Source: Halieaceae bacterium (GTDB lineage: Bacteria; Pseudomonadota; Gammaproteobacteria; Pseudomonadales; Halieaceae). From it: 64,000 nucleotides of DNA. The position numbers and the translations under genes are program-made. Positions 1-8,887 of this stretch are shown piece by piece. The stretch is taken from assembly GCA_028280635.1 (NCBI GenBank), contig JANQLM010000104.1:88182-152181 (forward strand). The letters are read 5' to 3'. Numbering within the stretch: the first letter of the stretch is position 1; every line of letters begins with the position of its first letter. Under the pieces are notes generated by a model. That model did not search any database, was not told the origin of the DNA, and worked only from the letters and a program-made list of their open reading frames with translations.

Positions 1-883
1 AGATTGGCAGCGCAATGGCTGGTTGTCCGGCAAGGTATCCGCGGCTGGTGTAGCTCTGCGCGCCCAGTTCCACGCGAGCAACGTCCTTCAGCCTGACGAT
101 ACGACCTTCTGCTGAGGCGCGTACGACGATGTTTTCGAATTCTTCGGGACTCTCCAGGCGGCCCTGAGTCTGAATACCAATTTCGAAGGCATTCGGATTG
201 TCCGCAGGTGCCTGGTTCATGGTGCCGGCAGAGACCTGGATGTTCTGCGCACGCAGCGAGCGCACGACTTCCGCGGGCGTCAGGTCTACCGCGTTCACCA
301 GGTCCGGGTCGAGCCAAATGCGCATCGCATACTCGCTGGCGCCAAACAGGAGGATCTGGCCCACGCCGTTAATGCGCGCCAGTCGATCACGGACCTGGAG
401 CGTGGCGTAGTTTGCTATGTACAACTGGTCGTAGGTGTCATCTGGTGAAAACAGGTTGATGACCATCATCAAGTCGGGAGAACTCTTCTGCGTAACAACG
501 CCGAGGCGACGCACCGCTTCCGGGAGCCGGGGTTCCGCGATGGCGACCCGGTTCTGCACCAGGACCTGTGCAACGTCCAGATCCGTACCCAGTTCGAATG
601 TCACAGAAATTGTGACGTTGCCGTCGCCCGTCGACTGGGACAGCATGTAGAGCATGTTCTCAACGCCGTTGATTTCCTGTTCAAGTGGCGTTGCCACCGT
701 ATCCGCGACCACTTCCGCGCTGGCACCCGGGTAGCTGGCGGTTACCTGGATGGTTGGAGGAGCGATCTCCGGGTATTGCGTTATCGGCAGAGAGAAATAG
801 GAAATCGTGCCGATCAGGGTTATCAGTATCGATACCACGGCCGCAAAAATAGGCCGCTCAATAAAGAAATGCGTGAACGACAT
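1..883 (-). CDS. RND efflux transporter, inner-membrane subunit (partial, N-terminal 294 residues)
   Basis: This is the N-terminal part of a resistance-nodulation-division (HAE1/AcrB-like) proton-driven efflux pump; the gene runs off the left edge. Reading the minus strand from the ATG at 883 gives MSFTHFFIERPIFAAVVSIL, the typical first membrane helix, then the conserved PEIAPPTIQV and YPGASAEVV segments of the porter domain. No stop is met before the edge. It lies 11 bp downstream of the membrane fusion protein on the same strand, the usual order of an mfp-rnd operon. The substrate cannot be told from this part. AcrB, MexB and MdtF-type pumps are equally possible. Confidence 0.93.
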   Translation of the reverse strand, partial: MSFTHFFIERPIFAAVVSILITLIGTISYFSLPITQYPEIAPPTIQVTASYPGASAEVVADTVATPLEQEINGVENMLYMLSQSTGDGNVTISVTFELGTDLDVAQVLVQNRVAIAEPRLPEAVRRLGVVTQKSSPDLMMVINLFSPDDTYDQLYIANYATLQVRDRLARINGVGQILLFGASEYAMRIWLDPDLVNAVDLTPAEVVRSLRAQNIQVSAGTMNQAPADNPNAFEIGIQTQGRLESPEEFENIVVRASAEGRIVRLKDVARVELGAQSYTSRGYLAGQPAIALPI

Positions 884-894
884 GCTGACCCCCG

Positions 895-2031
895 TTACTC
901 GGCAGCGCTGGCGCTGACAGGCATTCCGATACGCAGGCGGTGATAGTTTCCGCCAATCAGTTGTTCATCGCCGTCCAGACCCTCACGCACAACGCGCAGG
1001 CCCTCCACAATGGGGCCGGGCTCAATCCAGATACGGCCCACGGTGCCGTCGGGTTGCACGGTAAACACAAACTGCCGGGACTGGTCGAATTGAACGGCGC
1101 TGTCCGGAATCAGTATCGCCCTGTACAGCCCGCTGCCCTGCAGTCTGACACGGCCGAATGTGCCGGGTTGAATAAAGCCGTTGGGGTTGGCAAAAACCGC
1201 CCGGCCCTCCAGGGTGCCGGATGTGGGGTCCAGTTCGTTGTCGACGAAGTCCATGACCCCGTGATGCAGGTAATCGTCTTCATCAATAAGCCGCACGGCG
1301 ACAGCGTTCGGCGTGGTCCGCGAGGTGGGTCGACCACCACTCTCGTTCAGTCTCGCGTAGCGAAGGAAGTCCTGCTCGCTGACTTCAAACACGAAATACA
1401 GCGGGTCTTCCTGGATGATCGTCGTGAGCAGCGTGGCGCTATCGATACCACCCGACACCAGGTTGCCCTCGTCTACCAATTGTTCGCCGACGCGTCCCGG
1501 GAACGGTGCTCGGACTTCAGTGTAGTCAAGATTGAGCTGCGCTTCGGCTACCTGCGCCTGAGCCAGTGACACCCGCGCGACGGAGGCCAGCAACGCCTGC
1601 TCATTGGCGTCTGCAACGTCCTGGGCTATGGCGTTCCGCTGGATAAGGTCGCGGGACCGCCTGGCTTCAATAGACGCGAGATCTCTGTTTGCCTGGGCTT
1701 CAGCGAGGGCCGCTTCCGCCGCTTCCAACGAGATGCGGAACGGGCGCTGATCAATCACGTAGAGAAGGTCACCGGCTGCAACGATCTGGCCTTCCTTGAA
1801 AGCGACCCGATCCAGATAGCCGGAGACGCGTGCCCTTACATCGACACGTTTAACGGCTTCAAACCTGCCGGCGTACTCATCGTACTCAACGATCTCTTTA
1901 ACCGTGGGCTGAAACACCGGTACTGGCAGGGCATCCTGTGCCAGGGCCGATTGCGCCCAGGAGTACACCAGGAGCATGGCTACACGGGCGAGAGCCTTCG
2001 ATGGCAGGACTCGCGGGAAATCAGTAGGCAT
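895..2031 (-). CDS. RND efflux membrane fusion protein (AcrA/MexA family)
   Basis: A periplasmic adaptor of about 378 residues linking the RND pump to an outer-membrane channel. It has an N-terminal signal-like segment, then the barrel/lipoyl start (VDVRARVSGYLDRVAFKEGQ), an alpha-hairpin rich in Ala, Glu and Gln (around residues 100-165), the returning lipoyl half (YTEVRAPFPGRVGEQLVDEG), and beta-barrel and membrane-proximal domains. Length and order match the AcrA family. It is the first gene of the pump operon. No Cys lipobox is obvious, so membrane anchoring by lipid is uncertain. Confidence 0.93.
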   Translation of the reverse strand: MPTDFPRVLPSKALARVAMLLVYSWAQSALAQDALPVPVFQPTVKEIVEYDEYAGRFEAVKRVDVRARVSGYLDRVAFKEGQIVAAGDLLYVIDQRPFRISLEAAEAALAEAQANRDLASIEARRSRDLIQRNAIAQDVADANEQALLASVARVSLAQAQVAEAQLNLDYTEVRAPFPGRVGEQLVDEGNLVSGGIDSATLLTTIIQEDPLYFVFEVSEQDFLRYARLNESGGRPTSRTTPNAVAVRLIDEDDYLHHGVMDFVDNELDPTSGTLEGRAVFANPNGFIQPGTFGRVRLQGSGLYRAILIPDSAVQFDQSRQFVFTVQPDGTVGRIWIEPGPIVEGLRVVREGLDGDEQLIGGNYHRLRIGMPVSASAAE

Positions 2032-2211
2032 GATAATTCCTTTTACAAACTAGGTTTCGTGGATGACTTGCTGTGTCCCAATAGGAAGAGTGTAGACCAG
2101 AGTTCCACACAACTCATCGGAGCTTACCCAGACGGTATTGCAGTTTTGAGAAGCACGGGCGCATACGTTACTGTCTTGGTACTGAGGTTTTTGAGGTAGG
2201 AGGTAGTTCGC

Positions 2212-2766
2212 ATGTGGAAGCTGGGTGTTATCAGTCGGTCTGTGTTTTTCCTCTGGCTGACTGCTTGTGCAGCATTTGCCGTTGCTGCGACCAGTGCGCT
2301 CACTGCGGGTGATAGCGCGCCGGATTTTGAGCTCGCTGCATCCGATGGCAATACCTACCGGCTCAGCGACGTGCTCGCGAGCCTGGAGGAAGGAGGCGGT
2401 GTCGTATTGGCCTGGTACCCAAGGGCCTTCACCAGCGGCTGTACCCTGGAATGCAAATCATTTGCCGAAGAAGGCCATTTGATCAGTGCCTACAACGTTC
2501 GATACTTCATGGCGAGTGTCGATCCGCTGGAAGAGAACAAGCGATTTGCTTCAGCAATGAAGGCAAATTTCCCGTTGCTCAGCGATGCCGACAAGTCCGT
2601 TGCATCAGCATACGGTGTGCTGCACCAGGACCGATTTGCCTTTCGCGTTAATTTCTACCTTGATGCCAACGGCAAGATTCTGGCCATTGATCGAAATGTG
2701 AACCCCGCGACTGCGGCACCGGACATCGCAGCACGACTGGCTGAGCTGGGATTTGAGCGGCGTTAG
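2212..2766 (+). CDS. Exported peroxiredoxin, AhpC/TSA (Bcp-like) family
   Basis: Thiol peroxidase of the AhpC/TSA superfamily, 184 residues. After an N-terminal hydrophobic segment the thioredoxin-like fold starts at GDSAPDFELAASDG. The active-site region reads FTSGCTLEC, with candidate peroxidatic and resolving cysteines at about residues 77 and 81. The N-terminal LTAC (residues 16-19) fits a lipobox, so this may be an exported lipoprotein and not a cytosolic Bcp. The start has a strong ribosome site (TAGGAGGT) a few bases upstream. The reductase partner is unknown. The 3' end overlaps the next gene by 14 bp, suggesting co-transcription. Confidence 0.87.
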   Translation: MWKLGVISRSVFFLWLTACAAFAVAATSALTAGDSAPDFELAASDGNTYRLSDVLASLEEGGGVVLAWYPRAFTSGCTLECKSFAEEGHLISAYNVRYFMASVDPLEENKRFASAMKANFPLLSDADKSVASAYGVLHQDRFAFRVNFYLDANGKILAIDRNVNPATAAPDIAARLAELGFERR

Positions 2767-3748
2767 ACGTGCCCTGGTGGCGGGGGCCACCGGCTATATC
2801 GGTCGTGCGGTAGTTCGTGAACTGCTTGCCCAGGGCTATGACACGGTGGCTCTGGTACGGCGTATGGTGGCGGACCCCAGTGTGCAAAGCTGCCTCGCGG
2901 GTGCCGAGCTGCGCACCGCTGATGTCTGCGATACCGCATCGCTGCGCAGGGGCCTGCGCGGAGAGCACTTCGATGTGGTCATCTCCTGCATTGCCAGCCG
3001 CAGCGGAGCGCCGGACGACGCTCGCCGCGTTGATCGCGATGCCAACCTCAACCTGCTCGAGAAAGCCCGCGCCTGTGAGGCGCACTTCATTCTTTTGTCG
3101 GCGATCTGTGTGCAGAAGCCGCGACTGGCCTTCCAGCGGGCCAAGCTGGATTTTGAACAGCTCCTGATCGACAGTGGTCTGCACTACAGCATTGTGCGAC
3201 CCACCGCCTTCTTCAAGTCGCTCGCCGGGCAGGTGGAGCGCGTCAAGCGCGGCAAGGCCTTCATGGTGTTCGGCGACGGTGAGCTGACTGCCTGCAAGCC
3301 GATTTCAGAGGCCGACCTGGCACGCTTTATCGTTGGCTGTATTGAGGACCCTGCACGCCACAACGTGGTGGTGCCCATCGGCGGTCCGGGCCCGGCCCTG
3401 ACACCGCGCCAGCAAGGGGAGATGCTGTTCGAACTGCTGGGCAGGCGACCGCGCTTCCGGAAGATTCCCCCCGGGTTCCTGCTGCGCGTGGCTGGGCTAC
3501 TGGAGCTGTTCGGCCGGCTGAGCCGTTCGGCGCGGGAGCGCGCGGAGTTTGCCCGTATCGGCCACTACTACGCGACCGAATCGATGTTGGTATGGGACGA
3601 GGGCAGTGGCAGCTATGACGCCGATGCCACGCCCGAGTACGGCGACGACACCCTGCGGGGCTTCTATCAGCGGGTCTTGCGTGATGGCCTGGCGGGGCAG
3701 GAGCTGGGTGAACACGCGGTGTTTGACCGCGGGGACAGCAGTGGCTGA
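2753..3748 (+). CDS. bciA: Divinyl (proto)chlorophyllide 8-vinyl reductase-like NAD(P)-binding protein
   Basis: An atypical short-chain reductase of about 331 residues with an N-terminal Rossmann motif (VAGATGYIGRAV). The middle and C-terminal blocks closely follow plant DVR and bacterial BciA: YSIVRPTAFFKSLAGQVE, FGDGELTACKPISEADLA, PIGGPGPALTPRQQGEMLF, ARIGHYYATESML and a GLAGQELGEH ending. BciA reduces the 8-vinyl group of (proto)chlorophyllide with NADPH in (bacterio)chlorophyll synthesis. The best start is a TTG at 2753, overlapping the peroxiredoxin; no ATG fits before the Rossmann motif. No other photosynthesis gene is visible in the window. The family call is strong; activity in this organism is inferred. 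Confidence 0.82.
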   Translation: MSGVRRALVAGATGYIGRAVVRELLAQGYDTVALVRRMVADPSVQSCLAGAELRTADVCDTASLRRGLRGEHFDVVISCIASRSGAPDDARRVDRDANLNLLEKARACEAHFILLSAICVQKPRLAFQRAKLDFEQLLIDSGLHYSIVRPTAFFKSLAGQVERVKRGKAFMVFGDGELTACKPISEADLARFIVGCIEDPARHNVVVPIGGPGPALTPRQQGEMLFELLGRRPRFRKIPPGFLLRVAGLLELFGRLSRSARERAEFARIGHYYATESMLVWDEGSGSYDADATPEYGDDTLRGFYQRVLRDGLAGQELGEHAVFDRGDSSG

Positions 3749-4172
3749 GGCTGTCGACCTGCAGCGTTTCCTGTGGGCCCAGGACGGCGTTATCGAACAG
3801 GCCATGGCGGAACTGCAGGCCGGCCGCAAGACCAGTCACTGGATGTGGTTTGTGTTTCCGCAGGTAGTGGGACTGGGTCACAGCGCTAGCGCCCGGCGCT
3901 ATGCCATATACTCTACTGAGGAAGCCCGCGCTTTCCTGGCCCACCCGGAACTGGGCAGCCGCCTGCGCCGCTGCTGCGCGCTGTTGCTCGAGCACGGTGG
4001 CACCGCACCTGAACAGATTTTCGGTGTGGTCGATGCTCTTAAACTACGTTCCTCGATGACCCTGTTTGATGCGGTATGCTCCGGAGACGTGTTCGCCGAC
4101 GTTCTCACGGGCTTTTACGGTGGCGAGCGCGATTCGCTCAGCCTTGCCGTGATCGGCGGATGGCGAGAATAA
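3741..4172 (+). CDS. DUF1810 family protein
   Basis: A conserved protein of about 143 residues. It shows the family pattern from its N terminus: DLQRFLWAQD, SHWMWFVFPQ, and the later EQIFGVVDALKLRSSMTLF. The start is a GTG at 3741 that overlaps the stop of the BciA-like gene by 8 bp; the open frame extends further upstream but without homologous sequence. DUF1810 proteins are small alpha-helical bacterial proteins of unknown biochemical function. The overlap suggests translational coupling with the upstream reductase, but no shared pathway is known. Confidence 0.85.
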   Translation: MAEAVDLQRFLWAQDGVIEQAMAELQAGRKTSHWMWFVFPQVVGLGHSASARRYAIYSTEEARAFLAHPELGSRLRRCCALLLEHGGTAPEQIFGVVDALKLRSSMTLFDAVCSGDVFADVLTGFYGGERDSLSLAVIGGWRE

Positions 4173-4197
4173 ACACACGATCCGCCGGGAGTGGACT

Positions 4198-4938
4198 ATG
4201 CAGCGGTTTGAGGACAGGGTGGCGCTGGTAACCGGCGCCGGCAGCGGTATAGGCCAGGCGACGGCGCGGCGACTGGCGGAAGAGGGGGCCGCGGTGTTCT
4301 GCGCCGACCTCGACCTCGATGCCGCCCGGGCGACGGTGGAAGACATCGGCAATGGCGCGGTGGCCCATGCCTGTGATGTCAGTGACGAGGCCCAGGCGGA
4401 GGCCTGCGTGCAGGCCTGTGTCGAGCAGCTCGGCAGCCTCTATGCCCTGGTGCACATGGCCGGCATTCTGCGCTTCGAGCGCTTCCACGAAACCAGTACC
4501 GAAAGCTGGTCGCAGCTGTTGGCTATCAACCTCAACGGGACTTTTTTCATGAACCGCGCCGCTATTCCACAGCTCAGGGAGACCGGCGGCAGCATAGTCA
4601 ACGCCTCTTCCACCGCGGGGCTCGCGGGCCTGCACTGGGGGGCGGCCTACGCTGCCAGCAAAGGCGCGGTGCTGGCCCTGACCCGCTCCATTGCCGTGGA
4701 GTACGCGAAAGAGGGTATACGTGCCAACTGCGTCTGCCCGGGTGACATCCAGACGCCCATGACCCGGGCGCCCGCCATGCCCGATATGCCCGGGCGCGAG
4801 CAACTCATCCGCATCAGCTCACTGGACGGCCCCAAGGGGCCGGAGGTGGTGGCGGGCGTGATCGCCATGCTGGCCTCCGAGGACGGGCGCCACATCAACG
4901 GCGAGGATATCCGCGTGGACGGTGGCACCCTGTCCTGA
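4198..4938 (+). CDS. SDR family oxidoreductase
   Basis: A classical short-chain dehydrogenase of 246 residues. It has the cofactor motif TGAGSGIG near residue 13, an NNAG-equivalent HMAG, and the catalytic Ser and YxxxK in NASSTAGLAG...YAASK. The C-terminal GEDIRVDGGTLS ending is typical. The acidic residue after the second strand (ADLD) suggests NAD(H) preference. The substrate is not evident. It begins 25 bp after the DUF1810 gene on the same strand. Confidence 0.92.
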   Translation: MQRFEDRVALVTGAGSGIGQATARRLAEEGAAVFCADLDLDAARATVEDIGNGAVAHACDVSDEAQAEACVQACVEQLGSLYALVHMAGILRFERFHETSTESWSQLLAINLNGTFFMNRAAIPQLRETGGSIVNASSTAGLAGLHWGAAYAASKGAVLALTRSIAVEYAKEGIRANCVCPGDIQTPMTRAPAMPDMPGREQLIRISSLDGPKGPEVVAGVIAMLASEDGRHINGEDIRVDGGTLS

Positions 4939-5019
4939 AGCGTTAATCGTGCACTGTGATGGTGCGCGTGCCATGCGGTTGCGCTATGCTAGCGGCCTTT
5001 TTTCGGAAGCCTTGACCGC

Positions 5020-6210
5020 ATGTTCGAAGCCCGCTTCAGCCAGCAAATCGAGCGCCTGACCCACCAGGATCACGGCGCCTGGGAAACCCACGACCGCGCC
5101 GTGGCCATGAAGAACAACGGCGAGGATGTGATCCTGCTGTGCGTGGGTGACCCGGATTTCCGCACCCCGGAGCCGATTATTGACAACGCCGTGTCGCACC
5201 TGCGGGTTGGCCGCACCCACTACTCGCCGGCACTGGGTGAAATGAAGCTGCGCCGTGCTGTCGCAGACCTGGAAACCGCCACCTCGAAACACCCCTGTAG
5301 CCCGGCAGAGGTAGCGATCTTTCCCGGGGCGACCAATGCCATCTACTCGGTGATGAGCTGCCTGCTGGACCCGGGCGACGAGGTGGTGATACCGGAGCCC
5401 ATGTATGTTGGCTACCCGTCTATCATGGCGGCGATTGACGCGAAAATCGTCTCGGTGCCGCTGCTCGTGGAGCAGGATTTCAAGCTGGACCTGGAAGCGG
5501 TGAAGGCGGCGGTGACCGAACGTACCCGGGTAGTGTTCATCAACACCCCCGGCAACCCCACCGGCAGCCTTATCGGGCGTCGGGAGCTCGCCGAGCTGGC
5601 GGCCTTCTGCCGGGAGCGCAAGCTATGGCTGGTCTGTGACGAGGTGTATTCCATGTTCACCTATTCCGGGCGCCACCGCTCCCTGCGCGCCAGTAGCGAG
5701 TACCTGGACAACGTGGTGATGGTCGACGGCCTGTCAAAATCCCACGCCATGAGCGGCTGGAGAATTGGTTGGGTGGTGGCCCCGCAGAACCTTATCGAGC
5801 GCCTGGGCGCCCACGCCGGCGCCACCCTGTTTGGCTGCCCGCAGTTCATCCAGGACGCCAGCGCTTTTGCCCTGGAGAACGACCAGGAATATGTCGCCAG
5901 CATGCGCCAGGACTATGCCGAACGCGCCGACTACGTGGTGGAAAAACTGGAAAAGCTCAACGGCATTCACTGTCACCGACCAAAAGCCGGCATGTTCGTG
6001 ATGTGCGATGTGGACGGCACCGGTATGGACGGCCGTGAATTCGCCCGGGCCTTGCTGGATGCCGAATTGGTATCGGTGGTGCCCGGGGATGCGTTCGGGC
6101 CGTCGGCGAAGAACTGTGTGCGAGTGGGGCTGGCCCAACCGCGGCCGGTGATCAAGCAGGCGGTGCTGCGCATCAAGCGCTTTATTGAGGCTCTGCCAGC
6201 TCGATCCTGA
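5020..6210 (+). CDS. Class I/II pyridoxal-phosphate aminotransferase
   Basis: A fold-type I PLP enzyme of about 396 residues. The Schiff-base lysine lies in GLSKSHAMSGWRIGW, a signature of aspartate-type aminotransferases. Other family blocks are FPGATNAIYSVMSCLLDPGDEV, VFINTPGNPTGSL and WLVCDEVYSMF. The amino donor and acceptor cannot be assigned from sequence. The 3' end overlaps the 3' end of the convergent DegP-like protease gene by 29 bp. Confidence 0.9.
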   Translation: MFEARFSQQIERLTHQDHGAWETHDRAVAMKNNGEDVILLCVGDPDFRTPEPIIDNAVSHLRVGRTHYSPALGEMKLRRAVADLETATSKHPCSPAEVAIFPGATNAIYSVMSCLLDPGDEVVIPEPMYVGYPSIMAAIDAKIVSVPLLVEQDFKLDLEAVKAAVTERTRVVFINTPGNPTGSLIGRRELAELAAFCRERKLWLVCDEVYSMFTYSGRHRSLRASSEYLDNVVMVDGLSKSHAMSGWRIGWVVAPQNLIERLGAHAGATLFGCPQFIQDASAFALENDQEYVASMRQDYAERADYVVEKLEKLNGIHCHRPKAGMFVMCDVDGTGMDGREFARALLDAELVSVVPGDAFGPSAKNCVRVGLAQPRPVIKQAVLRIKRFIEALPARS

Positions 6211-7240
6211 AATCACGCTCCTTGCCGTCCCGGCGCGTGGTCACGGTCACCCGGTCGCCGGGTTTCCGCTGTTCCATAAAGCTAAGGTAATCGTCGCTGG
6301 ACTTCACCGGTTCGCCGTCCAGGCCGACAATCACATCACCCAGCATCCACTCGCCCCGGTTGTTGCGCCAGGCGCCGCGAATACCGGCCTTGTCGGCCGG
6401 CAGCCCCGGGAAGGTGCGCACCACCGGCACGCCGTCGATGCGGTAGCGCCGCGCCCAGCGATCGCTGGCGAGCTCGATCCCAATCACCGGGCGGTACAGG
6501 CGGCCGAAGCTGATCAATTGCGGCACCACTTCCCTGACCGTATTCACCGGGATCGCAAAGCCGATACCGGCACTGGCGCCGGATGGGCTGTAGATGGCGG
6601 TATTGACACCGATCAGTTGGCCCAGGGAATTCAGCAAGGGGCCGCCGGAGTTGCCCGGGTTTATCGCCGCGTCGGTCTGGATCACGTTGCGAATCACCCG
6701 GTTGTTGGGGGCGCGAATTTCACGGCCGAGGGCGCTGACCACGCCGGTGGTCAGCGTAGTGTCGAGACCGAAGGGGTTGCCGATGGCCAGCACCTTGCGG
6801 CCAATCTCCAGTTCCGTGGAGTCTCCAATGGGCAGCGGGAACAGTTTGTCTTCCGGCGCTTCGATACGCAGCACCGCCAGGTCCTTCTCCGGCGCCACGC
6901 CGATCACCGTGGCCTCCCAGTCGCTGCCGTCCTGCAGTTCCACCATGATGCGATTGGCGCGCGCAATGACGTGGAAATTGGTGACCACCAGGCCATTGCG
7001 GTCCCAGACGAAGCCCGAGCCAGCGCCCTGGGGCACCTCCATCACGTTGCGGCTGAAGAAATTGCGTTGCAGCGCCACGTTGGTAACGTGCACCACCGCG
7101 GGGCTGGCGCCGCGGTAGATTTCCGTGGAGTTGGCTTCGTCCTCGGTTTTGAAGCTCAGGTAGTCCGGCGTTTCCGCAGGCTGCGCGGAAGTCGCCGCGG
7201 CAATCAGCAAGCAGCAGGCGGCGAGCAGGCGACTCAACAT
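6182..7240 (-). CDS. DegP/DegS-like trypsin-family serine protease with PDZ domain
   Basis: An exported HtrA-type protease of 352 residues. A signal peptide (MLSRLLAACCLLIAAATSAQ) is followed by a trypsin-like domain with the full triad: His in VVTNFHVIARAN, Asp in EKDLAVLRIEAP and Ser in NPGNSGGPL. A single C-terminal PDZ domain (about residues 250-345, VIGIELASDRW...GDVIVGLDGEPVKSSDD) makes it closer to DegS or short HtrA than to DegP, which has two. It likely acts in periplasmic protein quality control. It follows the DUF1499 gene directly (1-bp overlap), so the two are probably co-transcribed. Confidence 0.92.
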   Translation of the reverse strand: MLSRLLAACCLLIAAATSAQPAETPDYLSFKTEDEANSTEIYRGASPAVVHVTNVALQRNFFSRNVMEVPQGAGSGFVWDRNGLVVTNFHVIARANRIMVELQDGSDWEATVIGVAPEKDLAVLRIEAPEDKLFPLPIGDSTELEIGRKVLAIGNPFGLDTTLTTGVVSALGREIRAPNNRVIRNVIQTDAAINPGNSGGPLLNSLGQLIGVNTAIYSPSGASAGIGFAIPVNTVREVVPQLISFGRLYRPVIGIELASDRWARRYRIDGVPVVRTFPGLPADKAGIRGAWRNNRGEWMLGDVIVGLDGEPVKSSDDYLSFMEQRKPGDRVTVTTRRDGKERDFRIELAEPQ

Positions 7241-7956
7241 TAGAAGCGCTCGGTGAATGCCCTGATTCTGGCTGCGTTGGCGCCCAGGTCACTGACACCC
7301 ACTCGGGATACTGAGCGCAGGTCGACCTCGCTGCCACCATTGGAACGACGAATACGAATCACTATGTCGTCCTTGAAGCCGAACCAGAAAGAGGTGTACT
7401 CCGCCTCGATCAGGCCATTGGTGGGGTCGCTGTTGTAGATGTCCCAACCCATTTCTTCAGCGATGCTGGCGGCGCGCTCAAACGCGGTCTGGGGCGGCAG
7501 CTCGGACATGATGCTGTCCAGGTCGGTGTAGAACTCTTTCTGCTTGGCGATCACATCCGGCTTGATATCGATGGGGTTGGAGCCTTCGCCCCGGTAATCC
7601 ACACCGGCGTCAAACAGGGGCGGATCCTCGGTGTCTGTGGTGATGTCATGGATTGGAGGGTACTGCCCGCCCGTGCTGAGGATGGCGCTTAGCAGCAGTA
7701 CCGGCGGTACCGCGGGCAGCGTTTTCAGCAATACCTGCCCGCGACCGTCGCGCGAGGCTGGCAGCATGCTGGCAATGATAAGCAGTACGATCACCACGCC
7801 GGCCAGCAGGCCGCTGGCGGCGAACAGCAGCAGGCCGATGCGGAAGTGCACGCCAAGGCGCACGGCCAATACGGCCAGCGGCATGAGAATCAGGCAGACA
7901 ATACCTGCCCGGTACAGCAGGCTAACGAGTCGAGAGTTTGAACCGGGCTCAGTCAT
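7240..7956 (-). CDS. DUF1499 membrane protein
   Basis: A protein of 238 residues with two or three N-terminal membrane helices (about residues 18-105), then a soluble DUF1499 domain: PPIHDITTDTEDPP, ERAASIAEEMGWDIYN, EAEYTSFWFGFKDDIVIRI and VDLRSVSRVGVSDLGANAARIRAF. The function of DUF1499 is not established. It is immediately upstream of the HtrA-like protease gene with a start/stop overlap, so a joint envelope role is plausible. Confidence 0.87.
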   Translation of the reverse strand: MTEPGSNSRLVSLLYRAGIVCLILMPLAVLAVRLGVHFRIGLLLFAASGLLAGVVIVLLIIASMLPASRDGRGQVLLKTLPAVPPVLLLSAILSTGGQYPPIHDITTDTEDPPLFDAGVDYRGEGSNPIDIKPDVIAKQKEFYTDLDSIMSELPPQTAFERAASIAEEMGWDIYNSDPTNGLIEAEYTSFWFGFKDDIVIRIRRSNGGSEVDLRSVSRVGVSDLGANAARIRAFTERF

Positions 7957-8100
7957 TGCGTATCGCGTCCCTTAAAAATGTGGATGCTAGCATACTCGCG
8001 GTGATAGCTTTTGCCAGTCCCGACGCAGTCCGGCGCGCCGGGTACCCTATAAAAACCAGCACTCAATAACACCAGGTAGTGACGATCGAGGAGTATTTCA

Positions 8101-8877
8101 ATGGGGCGCGTGCAGGACAAAGTGGCTATCGTTACCGGGGCGGCCAGCGGCATGGGTCGTGCCGACGCCATCCGCCTGGCGGAGGAGGGCGCCCGGGTGG
8201 TGCTGACCGATCTCAACGAGGTCGATGGCCAGGCGGTGGCCGACCAGATCGGTGAGGCAGCCATCTTCATGCGCCACGATGTGGCCGATGAGGCCAACTG
8301 GCAGGCTGTGGTGGCCCGTGCCGTCGAACAGTTCGGGAGACTGGACATCCTGGTCAACAACGCCGGTCTCATGGCCATGGGGAATCCCGTGGATACCGAC
8401 TTGAGCAGTTGGCGAAAAATCTTTGCGGTCAACAGTGAAGGCGTGTTCCTGGGCTGCAAACACGCGCTGCCGGTCATCGAGGCCAGCGGCAACGGTGGCT
8501 CGGTTATCAATATGTCCTCGGTGGCGGCTTTGCAGGGTATGTCTTACATCGCCGCCTACAGCGCCAGCAAAGGTGCGGTGGCGGCACTCACCAAGAGCGT
8601 TGCGCTCTACTGCCGCGAACGCAAGAACGGCATCCGCTGCAATTCGATTCATCCGGACGGGGTGAAGACGCCGATGGTGGTGAAAGTGGCCACCGGCAAG
8701 GACACCGCCACCCAGGAGGAAGTGGACGCCATGGGCACCGACGGCTCCATGTGTGAGCCCGTGGATATAGCGAATATGGTGGTCTACCTGGCCTCGGATG
8801 AGTCCTGGTTCGTCAATGGTGCGGAGCTGCGCATGGATAATGCCGCCACCATTTCACCCCCTTACCCGGTGCCCTGA
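8101..8877 (+). CDS. SDR family oxidoreductase
   Basis: A classical SDR of 258 residues with TGAASGMG near residue 13, NNAGL, and the catalytic Ser-Tyr-Lys in NMSSVAALQG...YSASKGAV. The LTDLNE after the second strand suggests NAD(H). A good ribosome site (CGAGGAG) precedes the ATG. The gene directly upstream of the EthD-type gene (10-bp gap) suggests a catabolic pair, such as oxidation of a hydroxylated alicyclic or steroid-like substrate, but no substrate can be named. Confidence 0.92.
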   Translation: MGRVQDKVAIVTGAASGMGRADAIRLAEEGARVVLTDLNEVDGQAVADQIGEAAIFMRHDVADEANWQAVVARAVEQFGRLDILVNNAGLMAMGNPVDTDLSSWRKIFAVNSEGVFLGCKHALPVIEASGNGGSVINMSSVAALQGMSYIAAYSASKGAVAALTKSVALYCRERKNGIRCNSIHPDGVKTPMVVKVATGKDTATQEEVDAMGTDGSMCEPVDIANMVVYLASDESWFVNGAELRMDNAATISPPYPVP

Positions 8878-8887
8878 GTCAGCCGCC

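Noticed and set aside
3549..3740. Upstream extension of the DUF1810 gene to 3549
   Set aside because: The extension overlaps the BciA-like gene in another frame and has no family similarity; a GTG at 3741 fits.
6185..7243. A 352-codon plus-strand frame
   Set aside because: It is the exact mirror of the DegP-like protease gene, with His/Ala/Gly-rich composition.
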